Shown one piece after another: positions 1-5,067 of a DNA stretch of 8,086 nucleotides. The DNA is from Lachnospiraceae bacterium (GTDB lineage Bacteria > Bacillota > Clostridia > Lachnospirales > Lachnospiraceae), in assembly GCA_009774345.1 (NCBI GenBank), contig VSNR01000014.1, positions 1-8,086 on the forward strand. The letters run 5' to 3'. Position 1 is the first letter of the stretch. Each line of letters begins with the position of its first letter. Made by a program: the position numbers and the translations under genes. The notes under the pieces are model-generated. The model had not been told where the DNA came from. It saw only the letters and a list, made by a program, of their open reading frames with translations, and searched no databases.

Positions 1-132
1 ATGTGCGGCATGCAAAGTCTAAATCAGGCGCATTTAATCTGCATGGAGCTGGTGCATCTAATTCGCTGGACAACAATTGATGATGAAATCATGGAAACGG
101 TAAAGAAAACACTGGTAAGCATGGAGGTATAA
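1..132 (+). CDS. C-terminal fragment of an unidentified gene
   Basis: The frame is open from the first base of the window and stops with TAA at 130-132, giving 43 visible residues; the true start may lie to the left. I do not recognise the protein. The last half (residues about 28-43, beginning RWTTIDDEI) is faintly reminiscent of the C-terminal helix of class V aminotransferases and cysteine desulfurases, where a GR(W/F)TT(E/D)EEI-like stretch is common. The preceding residues do not support that well, so it could be a decayed or frameshifted tail. The gene ends just before the next one, and its last codons contain the GGAGGT that serves as the downstream ribosome binding site, which suggests the two are cotranscribed. 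Confidence 0.35.
   Translation: MCGMQSLNQAHLICMELVHLIRWTTIDDEIMETVKKTLVSMEV
123..128 (+). promoter_or_regulatory. Ribosome binding site for the first hydrolase, ambiguous start
   Basis: GGAGGT is a strong Shine-Dalgarno sequence but lies 12 bases before the ATG at 141, longer than usual. An in-frame CTG at 135 lies 6 bases from it, which would be ideal spacing and would add two residues (L-E). ATG is preferred because CTG starts are rare and because MNVIFLHG begins beta-strand 1 of the hydrolase fold directly. Confidence 0.55.
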
Positions 133-140
133 AACTGGAA

Positions 141-776
141 ATGAATGTGATTTTTTTGCATGGTTTAGGGCAATCCCCCTCAAGCTGGAATGAAACAATT
201 TCATACCTGCCCAAAGATGTAAAAGCATCCTGCCCGAACTTGTTTGATTTCAATACAACATCAGACAGCGCACTAACATACAAAAATATCTATCTTTCCT
301 TTGAAAAATATGTTAAAACGTTTTCAGAACCTGTAACGATTTGCGGCATTTCACTCGGTGCGGTTCTGGCATTAAACTATAGCATAAACCATGCTGAAAA
401 AGTTCAGTCTTTAATATTGATTGCACCACAATACAAAATGCCAAAGCTGCTCTTAAAATTTCAAAATAGTTTATTCCGGGTCATGCCGGAAAAATCTTTT
501 TTGGGAAGCGGCATAAAGAAACAAGATATGATTCATCTGACCAGTTCAATGATGACATTAAATTTTGAGCAGGATTTAAAAAATATATTGTGTCCGACTT
601 TGATACTTTGCGGGAAGCATGATTGGGCTAATATGAAAGCTGCAAAGGCACTGGCAAAAAATATTTTCACTTCTCAATTATGTTTAATTGATAATGCCGG
701 GCATGAAATAAACATGACGGCTTCTAAAAAGTTGGCTGATGCTATGAATTGTTTTTATAAAAGAACCACTGCATAA
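141..776 (+). CDS. Alpha/beta hydrolase, small serine hydrolase
   Basis: This 211-residue protein has the full alpha/beta-hydrolase signature. An HG oxyanion motif (HGLG, residues 7-10) follows the first strand, the nucleophile elbow is GISLG (69-73, Ser71), the acid is probably Asp161 in CGKHD, and the catalytic His is His188 in AGHE. It is short for the family (usually 250-300 residues), with only a small lid between residues about 98 and 140. There is no signal peptide or membrane segment, so it should be cytoplasmic. The fold includes esterases, lipases and C-C hydrolases, and the sequence alone does not identify the substrate. It follows the upstream fragment by 8 bases and is separated from the acetyltransferases by 108 bases containing a new promoter. 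Fold and triad are seen; the substrate is unknown. Confidence 0.9.
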   Translation: MNVIFLHGLGQSPSSWNETISYLPKDVKASCPNLFDFNTTSDSALTYKNIYLSFEKYVKTFSEPVTICGISLGAVLALNYSINHAEKVQSLILIAPQYKMPKLLLKFQNSLFRVMPEKSFLGSGIKKQDMIHLTSSMMTLNFEQDLKNILCPTLILCGKHDWANMKAAKALAKNIFTSQLCLIDNAGHEINMTASKKLADAMNCFYKRTTA

Positions 777-810
777 ACCATGCACCGCCCTATATGGGAG
801 GGGATGACTA

Positions 811-839
811 TTGTAATTCCCTATCCCGTGTGCTATAGT
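811..839 (+). promoter_or_regulatory. Promoter of the acetyltransferase pair
   Basis: TTGTAA (811-816) and TATAGT (834-839) are separated by exactly 17 bases, and TG at 831-832 makes an extended -10. The predicted transcript starts near 846, leaving a leader of about 40 bases with an AGGAG ribosome binding site at 872-876, 8 bases before the ATG at 885. This fits a housekeeping sigma factor and would drive the GNAT genes at 885 and 1397. Confidence 0.7.
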
Positions 840-884
840 TGCTATTAGTAAATAGTAGAATAAGAAACGATAGGAGAAAATACC

Positions 885-1376
885 ATGTTACGATTGGAAA
901 AAATAAATGGACATAATGTTTGGGACATTCTTAAATTAAAGGTAGCAGAAAATCAAAGGCATTTTGTTGCAAGCAATGACAAAAGCATTATTGAAGCTTA
1001 TACAACAATTACAGGAAATGGTTATGCCTTCCCTTTTGGTATTTATGAAGATAATACCCCTGTTGGCTTTTTGATGATTGGTTTTGATACAGATGACTAC
1101 TGGGATGATGCCCCGCCTGTGGCAACCGGCAACTATAATCTCTGGCGATTGATGATAGACGAAAAATACCAGAATAAAGGCTATGGACGAGAAGCGGTCA
1201 GGCTCGCATTGGACTTCATTAAGACGCTTCCTTGCGGCCGTAGTGAATATTGCTGGCTGTCTTATGAACCTGAGAATGAGGTTGCCCGCCGTTTGTATCA
1301 TTCGTTTGGTTTTGAGGAAACAGGTGAAAAGGATTGTGATGAATTAATTGCTGTGTTGAAGCTGAATTTGGAATAA
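885..1376 (+). CDS. GNAT N-acetyltransferase, BltD/PaiA-like
   Basis: This 163-residue GNAT enzyme would transfer acetyl from acetyl-CoA to an amine. Motif A is clear: LWRLMID (86-92) on the central strand, then the pyrophosphate loop Q96-N-K-G-Y-G101. Motif B has LSYEPEN (125-131) and RLYHSFGFE (136-144), with Tyr138 as the likely general acid. The layout, with an N-terminal VAENQRHFVA helix and an aromatic-rich stretch before motif A, resembles Bacillus polyamine acetyltransferases such as BltD. Spermidine or a similar polyamine is therefore a reasonable but unproven substrate. It has its own promoter and is followed 20 bases later by the AAC(6')-like gene, so the two are probably one transcript. 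It is cytoplasmic and complete. Confidence 0.85.
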   Translation: MLRLEKINGHNVWDILKLKVAENQRHFVASNDKSIIEAYTTITGNGYAFPFGIYEDNTPVGFLMIGFDTDDYWDDAPPVATGNYNLWRLMIDEKYQNKGYGREAVRLALDFIKTLPCGRSEYCWLSYEPENEVARRLYHSFGFEETGEKDCDELIAVLKLNLE

Positions 1377-1396
1377 CACACATACAGGAAAAGAAA

Positions 1397-1831
1397 ATGA
1401 TACGAAAAGCAGGGAAAATGGATTTAGAAATACTGGCAAATTTAGCGGTACAAATGTGGGACCACCACTCTGTCAGTGAGTTGGCTGCTGAGTTCTCAGA
1501 AATTATTTCAAAAGGGAAATCTCAATTCTTTCTGAAATATAAAAATGATATTCCGATTGGTTTTGCTCAATGCCAGTTGCGATATGATTATGTAGAGGGA
1601 ACAAGGACAACTCCTGTCGGTTACTTAGAGGGAATTTTTATAAAAGACGGCTATCGGAATAAGGGGTATGCGAAAGAACTTTTATCGGAATGTGAAGCAT
1701 GGGCAAAATATAACGGTTGTCAAGAGTTTGCCAGTGATTGTGAAATAGATAATATAGCTAGCTTTCACTTCCATAAGGCTATGAATTTTACAGAAGCAAA
1801 TAGAATCATTTGTTTTACTAAGGAACTGTAA
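1397..1831 (+). CDS. aac(6'): Aminoglycoside 6'-N-acetyltransferase, AAC(6')-I family
   Basis: The product (144 residues) is a GNAT protein with the hallmark blocks of AAC(6')-I enzymes: LRYDYVEG (61-68), PVGYLEGIFI (73-82), acetyl-CoA loop R87-N-K-G-Y-A92, WAKYNGCQEFASD (102-114), and the closing helix and strand KAMNFTEANRIICF (127-140). The order and spacing match what I recall of AAC(6')-Ic-type proteins, which acetylate the 6'-amine of tobramycin, amikacin, netilmicin and kanamycin. The length is typical (about 145). AGGA at 1386-1389 lies 7 bases before the ATG. It sits 20 bases downstream of a polyamine-type GNAT gene. The family call is strong. Actual drug resistance is inference, since many chromosomal homologues confer little resistance. 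Confidence 0.8.
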   Translation: MIRKAGKMDLEILANLAVQMWDHHSVSELAAEFSEIISKGKSQFFLKYKNDIPIGFAQCQLRYDYVEGTRTTPVGYLEGIFIKDGYRNKGYAKELLSECEAWAKYNGCQEFASDCEIDNIASFHFHKAMNFTEANRIICFTKEL

Positions 1832-1964
1832 AATTCCTGTTTGCATCAATACATCTCAAAAAACATAGGCGTAGCGGGCTGCGGCGAGGCTGTTTGCCAA
1901 TTGATTTCGCAATTTGTAATCGAACAAATAGACAAGTCAGTTCCTAAGAGAGGAGGACACACGA

Positions 1965-2492
1965 ATGAATGTAAAAACATATGAAATAAATGCCGTATCC
2001 TATCAGATACGAATAATAAAAGAAAGCGATTTGGACAGCTTATTGCTGGTTAAAAATGATGTTTCGGTACACATGGACAGATTCCAGCAGCAGGATGGCG
2101 GCAAGGCTGTTTATTTCGGCGCGTTTATCAATAACCTTGCTGTCGGATATGTACTGTTATCTTTGGAGAACAAAGAAGATGTGATGGCATATACAAATCA
2201 TGAAAAATGCGCGGATATGATTGACCTGCTTATCATAGCGCCTTTGCGGAATTATGGCATCGGTTCCCGGCTGGCGCTGGCGTGTGAGGAATATTGCAGG
2301 GAAAATGAAATCCCCTATCTGGGACTTGATGTGAATCCGGCAGACAACCCCGCAGCCCAAAGACTATATGAACGATTAGGCTACCATACAGTAGGCGCAC
2401 TGCACCTAGACGGCGTATATGACTACACAGACTCACAGGGAATCCAAGGTAAATACGAAGATTGGTGTATTGATATGATAAAACCAATGTAG
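1965..2492 (+). CDS. GNAT N-acetyltransferase, substrate unknown
   Basis: This 175-residue protein is a third GNAT, not a close copy of the other two. Motif A runs MIDLLIIAPLRNYGIGSRL (85-103), with the acetyl-CoA loop R95-N-Y-G-I-G100. Motif B is LGLDVNPADNPAAQRLYERL (119-138), with Tyr135 as candidate acid, followed by GYHTVG. The C-terminal block from 150 (DYTDSQGIQGKYEDWCIDM) is typical of drug- or small-amine-modifying GNATs, but I cannot assign a substrate. A perfect AGGAGG (1951-1956) lies 8 bases before the ATG. The 133-base gap upstream has no convincing promoter and contains a GC-richer stretch (1869-1890) unlike its surroundings. The gene may be read through from the AAC(6')-like gene. 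Confidence 0.85.
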   Translation: MNVKTYEINAVSYQIRIIKESDLDSLLLVKNDVSVHMDRFQQQDGGKAVYFGAFINNLAVGYVLLSLENKEDVMAYTNHEKCADMIDLLIIAPLRNYGIGSRLALACEEYCRENEIPYLGLDVNPADNPAAQRLYERLGYHTVGALHLDGVYDYTDSQGIQGKYEDWCIDMIKPM

Positions 2493-2666
2493 CCTTGTAT
2501 TCACTATCATATAATAATTTCGGAAAGTCAGCGATACTGTCCCGGGCAAATCGCGCGGGGTGGTATTGGATGCCCATATTTTGCTCGTATTCATTTTATC
2601 GAACGAAACTTCGCCCTTTGAGGTCAGCCACCGCATAAGGAAATTAACACAATCCGTCTCAGATAA
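2493..2666. other. Convergent intergenic region with possible decayed coding remnant
   Basis: This gap lies between the + strand GNAT gene and the minus-strand Uma2 gene. I see no T-tract terminator for either. Its middle (about 2530-2640) is richer in GC than its flanks. On the minus strand two partial reading frames look protein-like: one from about 2636 begins MRWLTSKGEVSFDK, and after a one-base shift a second near 2595 reads NEYEQNMGIQYHPARFARDS. Together they could be a frameshifted remnant of one gene, but I do not recognise it. Confidence 0.25.
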
Positions 2667-3239
2667 TTACATTCCTAAATCAACTCTAACATCCTCAAAA
2701 ACATCGGCAAGTGTCATACAAATATGTGGAAATGCCCGCAGTTTTATGATGGTTTCTGCGTTGTAATGCTCGTTATTCTTATCACTTTCTAAGATATAGC
2801 TGTTGACCAGCTCATACTTGCCATCATTGAGATAATAGATCTGTATACCGCACTCCCTGGGGGATACGATCCAGTATTCAAGTACACCTGTGGTCTCGTA
2901 GATATCTTTCTTGACGGATAGATCCCGCATGGCTGTTGAAGGGCTCAGGGTTTCCACAACAAACTTGGGGACGCCAGTATAGCTTCCACCTTTTATTTTG
3001 TTTCTGTCACACACGATCATGATGTCGGGGATGACATAATCGTCATTTTTTTCAGGTTGAAATTTGAAGTCCAGATTTTCCATAAACACAAGGCATAAAC
3101 TACCTTTTAGACCCGTTTTGATCATTGTGTTAATATTATTATTTACAACCCCATGCAGATAGTTCGGCGATGGTGACATATCATAGATGACACCGTCAAT
3201 TTTTTCTGTTTTTCTGTATTCTCCCTCTAACAATGGCAT
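2667..3239 (-). CDS. Uma2 family (DUF820) PD-(D/E)XK endonuclease-like protein
   Basis: This 190-residue protein has the Uma2/DUF820 pattern. An N-terminal E-K-I-D-G-V-I-Y-D-M-S-P segment (12-23) leads to His29 and the first helix, then PDIMIVCD (71-78) with Asp72 in the PD position. PKFVVETLSPST (91-102) carries Glu96, and D106...K110...Y114...GVLEYWIV (118-125) completes the core. These correspond to the metal-binding and catalytic positions of the PD-(D/E)XK fold. The family is abundant in cyanobacteria and present in many bacteria, often near mobile or defence genes; its biological role is unclear. The length is normal and the key residues are intact. The minus-strand ribosome binding site (AAAGGAAG, about 3249-3256) and an upstream promoter support the start. 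It converges on the GNAT gene. Confidence 0.88.
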   Translation of the reverse strand: MPLLEGEYRKTEKIDGVIYDMSPSPNYLHGVVNNNINTMIKTGLKGSLCLVFMENLDFKFQPEKNDDYVIPDIMIVCDRNKIKGGSYTGVPKFVVETLSPSTAMRDLSVKKDIYETTGVLEYWIVSPRECGIQIYYLNDGKYELVNSYILESDKNNEHYNAETIIKLRAFPHICMTLADVFEDVRVDLGM

Positions 3240-3292
3240 TTTTAGATACTTCCTTTCGTTATTGTTCTGTCTCCCCGCCTGATGATATGATT

Positions 3293-3322
3293 ATTATACT
3301 ATGACTTCCAGTGCTTTATCAA
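3293..3322 (-). promoter_or_regulatory. Promoter of the Uma2 gene
   Basis: On the minus strand, TTGATA (3322-3317) and a consensus TATAAT (3298-3293) are 18 bases apart. Transcription would start near 3286, giving a leader of about 47 bases before the ATG at 3239. It points away from the structured element immediately to its right. Confidence 0.65.
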
Positions 3323-3339
3323 GTATGAATCCTGTCTTA

Positions 3340-3515
3340 TTACTGTTCACTCCGTTCCAGTAACGAGTAAAAATCCATGCAAAAATTGCAATACGAACTT
3401 CGTTCGTTATGCAAATGGATTTTTACTTGAAAGCTATACGTTTTCTCACGTGGCTTGAAAAGCCATAATTAGCAGTAAATGCTAAGTCCTGTCTGAACAG
3501 TAACGTTCCAGTAAC
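3340..3515. repeat. Structured, MITE-like intergenic element
   Basis: A 10-bp inverted pair, TTACTGTTCA (3340-3349) and TGAACAGTAA (3494-3503), bounds 164 bases packed with hairpins. The largest has a 13-bp perfect outer stem (AGTAAAAATCCAT 3366-3378 with 3415-3427) and an inner stem TTGCA-ACGAAC (3386-3398) with GTTCGT-TGCAA (3402-3414) over a 3-base loop. Two smaller ones follow: TGGCTT/AAGCCA (3451-3465) and TTAGCA/TGCTAA (3469-3485). CGTTCCAGTAAC occurs directly at 3353-3364 and again at 3504-3515, and CAGTAA-type words recur five times. No coding frame is evident. This layout fits a short non-autonomous mobile element or dispersed intergenic repeat; copy number elsewhere is unknown. Confidence 0.6.
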
Positions 3516-3565
3516 ACTGTCTTCGCTACTCATTTAAAATCAGTTCACAATTTTCGTATGTTTTG

Positions 3566-3574
3566 TGTTATAAT
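3566..3574 (+). promoter_or_regulatory. Extended -10 promoter of the second hydrolase
   Basis: TGTTATAAT (3566-3574) is a perfect extended -10. The only -35 candidate, TTCACA (3544-3549), sits at a poor 19-base spacing, so the extended element probably carries the promoter. Transcription would begin near 3581. GAGGTG (3622-3627) lies 8 bases before the ATG at 3636. Confidence 0.6.
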
Positions 3575-3635
3575 GTTTTATGTAATTTTAATGACACTTT
3601 TCTGTCTGCATCAATGCATATGAGGTGAATAGATC

Positions 3636-4472
3636 ATGAACAAACAACTAAAATGTAATGGAGAATTTGTTACTATCCATCATAAAAAAATTCACATATT
3701 CAGACAAGGTGATTTAGATAAACCAAAGCTTGTCTTTTTAGCAGGTTCTGCTACTGTAGCGCCTGTATATGACTTTAAGGTTCTTTATGAGAAATTGGCG
3801 AATGATTTTCGGATTATTGTTATTGAGAAATTCGGGTATGGATATTCTGATATTTTTGAATCTTCCTGTGATATTGATACCATTGTGTCAACAGAAAAAC
3901 AGGCACTGGATATGATTGGTGAAACCAAACCCTATATTTTAGTGCCACATTCTATGTCAGGATTAGAGGCGATACGATGGAAACAAAAATATCCTGATGA
4001 TATAATGGGAATTATTGGAATAGATATGGCTACCCCCTTGGCATATAGAAGCTGGACGGATAAGAGAGTTTCAAAAATGATTAAAATGATCGAAATTGCG
4101 AATAAACTGAAACTCTATAAAATTCCCCTTCTTTACCCTTTAAACAACAGATGCTTGACCAAAAATGAAATCATTCAACAAAAATTATTGATGAATAGAA
4201 ATGCTTTTAATCAATGTTATATGAATGAAGGCAAAGAACTTTTACACAATGTAAGAATTGTAAGCGAACACGGAACTATATCTTGTCCAACATTATTGTT
4301 CTCATCAAATGGAAAACAAATAGATAAATACTGGGTAAAAAGCCAAAAGGAATTTGCAGAATTAATGAATGCAAAATTAATTACATATGACTGCGGACAT
4401 TATATTCACTACTACAAAAGCAATGAAATGCGGACATCAATCATAAATTTCGTCAATAAATTGAAACAATGA
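3636..4472 (+). CDS. Alpha/beta hydrolase with variant nucleophile elbow
   Basis: This 278-residue protein has an alpha/beta-hydrolase fold of normal length. Strand 3 reads KLVFLAGS (31-38), where the usual HG oxyanion motif is replaced by AG. The EKFGYGYSD block (64-72) matches the D-x-x-G-x-G-x-S motif after strand 4. The nucleophile elbow is PHSMSG (104-109) instead of GHSMGG, with Ser106 as nucleophile. His255 in DCGH is the catalytic His. The acid is unclear: FSSNGKQID (222-230) has Asn225 where Asp is usual, with Asp230 a possible substitute. There is no signal peptide. It is monocistronic with its own promoter and lies beside the structured repeat. The substrate is unknown. The protein is AT-rich in codon use and high in lysine, like the rest of the left half. 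Confidence 0.85.
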   Translation: MNKQLKCNGEFVTIHHKKIHIFRQGDLDKPKLVFLAGSATVAPVYDFKVLYEKLANDFRIIVIEKFGYGYSDIFESSCDIDTIVSTEKQALDMIGETKPYILVPHSMSGLEAIRWKQKYPDDIMGIIGIDMATPLAYRSWTDKRVSKMIKMIEIANKLKLYKIPLLYPLNNRCLTKNEIIQQKLLMNRNAFNQCYMNEGKELLHNVRIVSEHGTISCPTLLFSSNGKQIDKYWVKSQKEFAELMNAKLITYDCGHYIHYYKSNEMRTSIINFVNKLKQ

Positions 4473-4567
4473 CGGAAGGAAAAAATATTCTTACCATCCC
4501 AGTTCCATTAGCCAGTTATTTCATAACCAAAAATAATTTAGCTGATAAATTTTACACAGCATATTGA
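4469..4567 (+). CDS. Possible 32-residue ORF overlapping the hydrolase stop (ATGA)
   Basis: An ATG at 4469 overlaps the hydrolase TGA as ATGA, a geometry that often allows reinitiation, and a frame of 32 codons runs to TGA at 4565-4567. The product starts MTEGKNILTIPVPLASYF and has no recognisable domain. No Shine-Dalgarno sequence precedes it, and its stop lies inside the -35 box of the antisense RNA promoter. It may be a spurious frame or the remnant of a longer gene displaced by the toxin-antitoxin locus. Confidence 0.2.
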   Translation: MTEGKNILTIPVPLASYFITKNNLADKFYTAY

Positions 4568-4592
4568 TATGACAGCAGTTATATGGTATATT
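4564..4592 (+). promoter_or_regulatory. Promoter of the putative antisense RNA
   Basis: TTGATA (4564-4569) and TATATT (4587-4592) are separated by exactly 17 bases, with TG at 4584-4585 forming an extended -10. It points at the shared terminator and away from any annotated + strand gene, which is why a short RNA is proposed. This is the best-formed promoter in the window. Confidence 0.72.
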
Positions 4593-4598
4593 AAACGT

Positions 4599-4693
4599 AC
4601 AATGGGCAATACCAATAGACGGTTAGCCCAAGTTTATAGTTGTATCGTTATAAAAATAACCGCAACTTTCCTAGGGTCAGCGGTTATTTTTAT
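4599..4693 (+). ncRNA. Putative antitoxin (antisense) RNA of a type I toxin-antitoxin locus
   Basis: Transcription from the 4564-4592 promoter should begin near 4599 and stop at the hairpin ending near 4693, giving an RNA of about 95 bases with no meaningful reading frame or ribosome binding site. Its 3' portion (about 4650-4693) is fully complementary to the 3' end of the toxin mRNA because both use the same terminator. Its 5' part carries GGCAATACCA (4605-4614) and CGGTTAGC (4620-4627), which can fold as a hairpin through GGGC/GCCC and ACC/GGU. The arrangement resembles RNAII of Fst/par and RatA, which block toxin translation or promote mRNA decay. Existence and function are inferred from signals only. 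Confidence 0.6.
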
Positions 4694-4694
4694 G
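4649..4694. terminator. Bidirectional intrinsic terminator shared by toxin mRNA and antisense RNA
   Basis: ATAAAAATAACCGC (4650-4663) pairs perfectly with GCGGTTATTTTTAT (4680-4693), a 14-bp stem with a 16-base loop containing CCTAGG; a T-G pair extends it outward. The AT-rich lower stem gives a U-run on both strands, so it can end transcription from the left (antisense RNA) and from the right (toxin mRNA). Confidence 0.88.
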
Positions 4695-4695
4695 C

Positions 4696-4812
4696 CTATT
4701 TTCTGCTGCCGACTGCATAGCCTAGTGCAAACATTGTCGCACTTAAACTAATGACAGCAATCAGTCCTTCAAGCGTCAGCATAAAGCCGTTTCTCCTTTG
4801 TGTATTTCCCAT
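4696..4812 (-). CDS. Small single-pass membrane peptide, putative type I toxin (Fst/Hol-Tox-like)
   Basis: The frame encodes 38 residues: a short basic head (MGNTQRRNGF), a hydrophobic helix (about 16-35, GLIAVISLSATMFALGYAVG) and a charged tail SRK. This is the usual build of Gram-positive type I toxins that insert in the cytoplasmic membrane. A perfect AAAGGAGG (4827-4820) lies 7 bases before the ATG. A second AAAGGAG (4799-4793) lies 10 bases before an in-frame ATG at 4782, which would give a 28-residue form close to the size of many holin-like toxins. The gene has its own promoter, a structured leader, and a terminator starting 2 bases past its stop, opposite an antisense RNA. Family membership is inferred from architecture and hydrophobicity, not from a clear sequence match. 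A small stress or signalling peptide is the alternative. Confidence 0.72.
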   Translation of the reverse strand: MGNTQRRNGFMLTLEGLIAVISLSATMFALGYAVGSRK

Positions 4813-4819
4813 GTAAAGA

Positions 4820-4868
4820 CCTCCTTTCATGATAGCATGCTATCGGGAGTTCTTGGAATTACATTCCA
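4820..4868 (-). promoter_or_regulatory. Structured leader of the toxin mRNA, possible Shine-Dalgarno sequestration
   Basis: The leader holds two tight hairpins: TGGAAT-TAC-ATTCCA (4868-4854) and the 14-base palindrome GATAGCATGCTATC (4844-4831). In the RNA, CUCC (4849-4846) just before the palindrome can pair with GGAG (4824-4821) of the Shine-Dalgarno sequence, closing a larger stem over the ribosome site. Leaders of known type I toxin mRNAs often mask the ribosome site in this way. No energies were computed. Confidence 0.55.
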
Positions 4869-4909
4869 GCGAAAGCTAACCGCCTACCGTTATGGTATTG
4901 CCATCTAAA

Positions 4910-4938
4910 AGTATAACATACCTCTCGCAGCATCGCAA
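4910..4938 (-). promoter_or_regulatory. Promoter of the putative toxin gene
   Basis: On the minus strand, TTGCGA (4938-4933) and TATACT (4915-4910) are 17 bases apart, with TG at 4918-4917 forming an extended -10. Transcription would start at about 4903, just at the inverted-repeat copy GGCAATACCA, leaving a leader of about 90 bases before the ATG at 4812. Confidence 0.68.
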
Positions 4939-5020
4939 CAAAAAATCAGGACATCCGTGTGATACCCAATCCCCATTATGCTTTCCAACAATTCCTTATG
5001 ACAATCATCTGTGCACAGCC

Positions 5021-5065
5021 AAAAGGAGACCACGCCTCCTGACGCTGTCTCCTTTTTGATTATTT
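5021..5065. terminator. Terminator after trpS, potentially bidirectional
   Basis: AAAAGGAGAC (5021-5030) pairs with GTCTCCTTTT (5047-5056), a perfect 10-bp stem with a 16-base loop, starting 11 bases past the trpS stop. On the minus strand it ends the trpS operon with CTTTT inside and after the stem. On the + strand the following TTTTTGATTATTTTT is an even better U-tract, insulating trpS from left-hand transcription. Confidence 0.8.
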
Positions 5066-5067
5066 TT

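Larger units (their letters stand above)
4605..4902. repeat. Inverted repeat pair at the two 5' ends of the toxin-antitoxin locus
   Basis: GGCAATACCA (4605-4614) and CGGTTAGC (4620-4627) on the + strand recur in the same order on the minus strand at 4902-4893 and 4882-4875, with spacers of 5 and 10 bases. Both RNAs would therefore begin with near-copies of one sequence, each able to fold through GC...GC and ACC...GGU pairs. The first copy begins about 6 bases and the second about 1 base after the predicted transcription starts. Confidence 0.7.

Noticed and set aside
2157..2577. Minus-strand frames opposite the third GNAT gene
   Set aside because: They are antisense shadows of a protein with clear GNAT motifs; only the part beyond 2492 is kept as a possible remnant.
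1837..3619. Shared word CTGT(T/C)TGCATCAAT(A/G)CAT at 1837-1854 and 3602-3619
   Set aside because: Sixteen of 18 matches is about what chance would produce once in a window this size, and no flanking similarity is visible.
4569..4751. 60-residue + strand frame across the toxin-antitoxin locus
   Set aside because: It has no ribosome binding site, crosses the bidirectional terminator and lies antisense to the toxin gene.
4605..4902. Direct reading of the repeats as DRa/DRb of the pAD1 par type
   Set aside because: Those repeats are direct in DNA and give complementary RNAs. The copies here are inverted and give similar RNAs, so the equivalence fails even though the rest of the plan matches.
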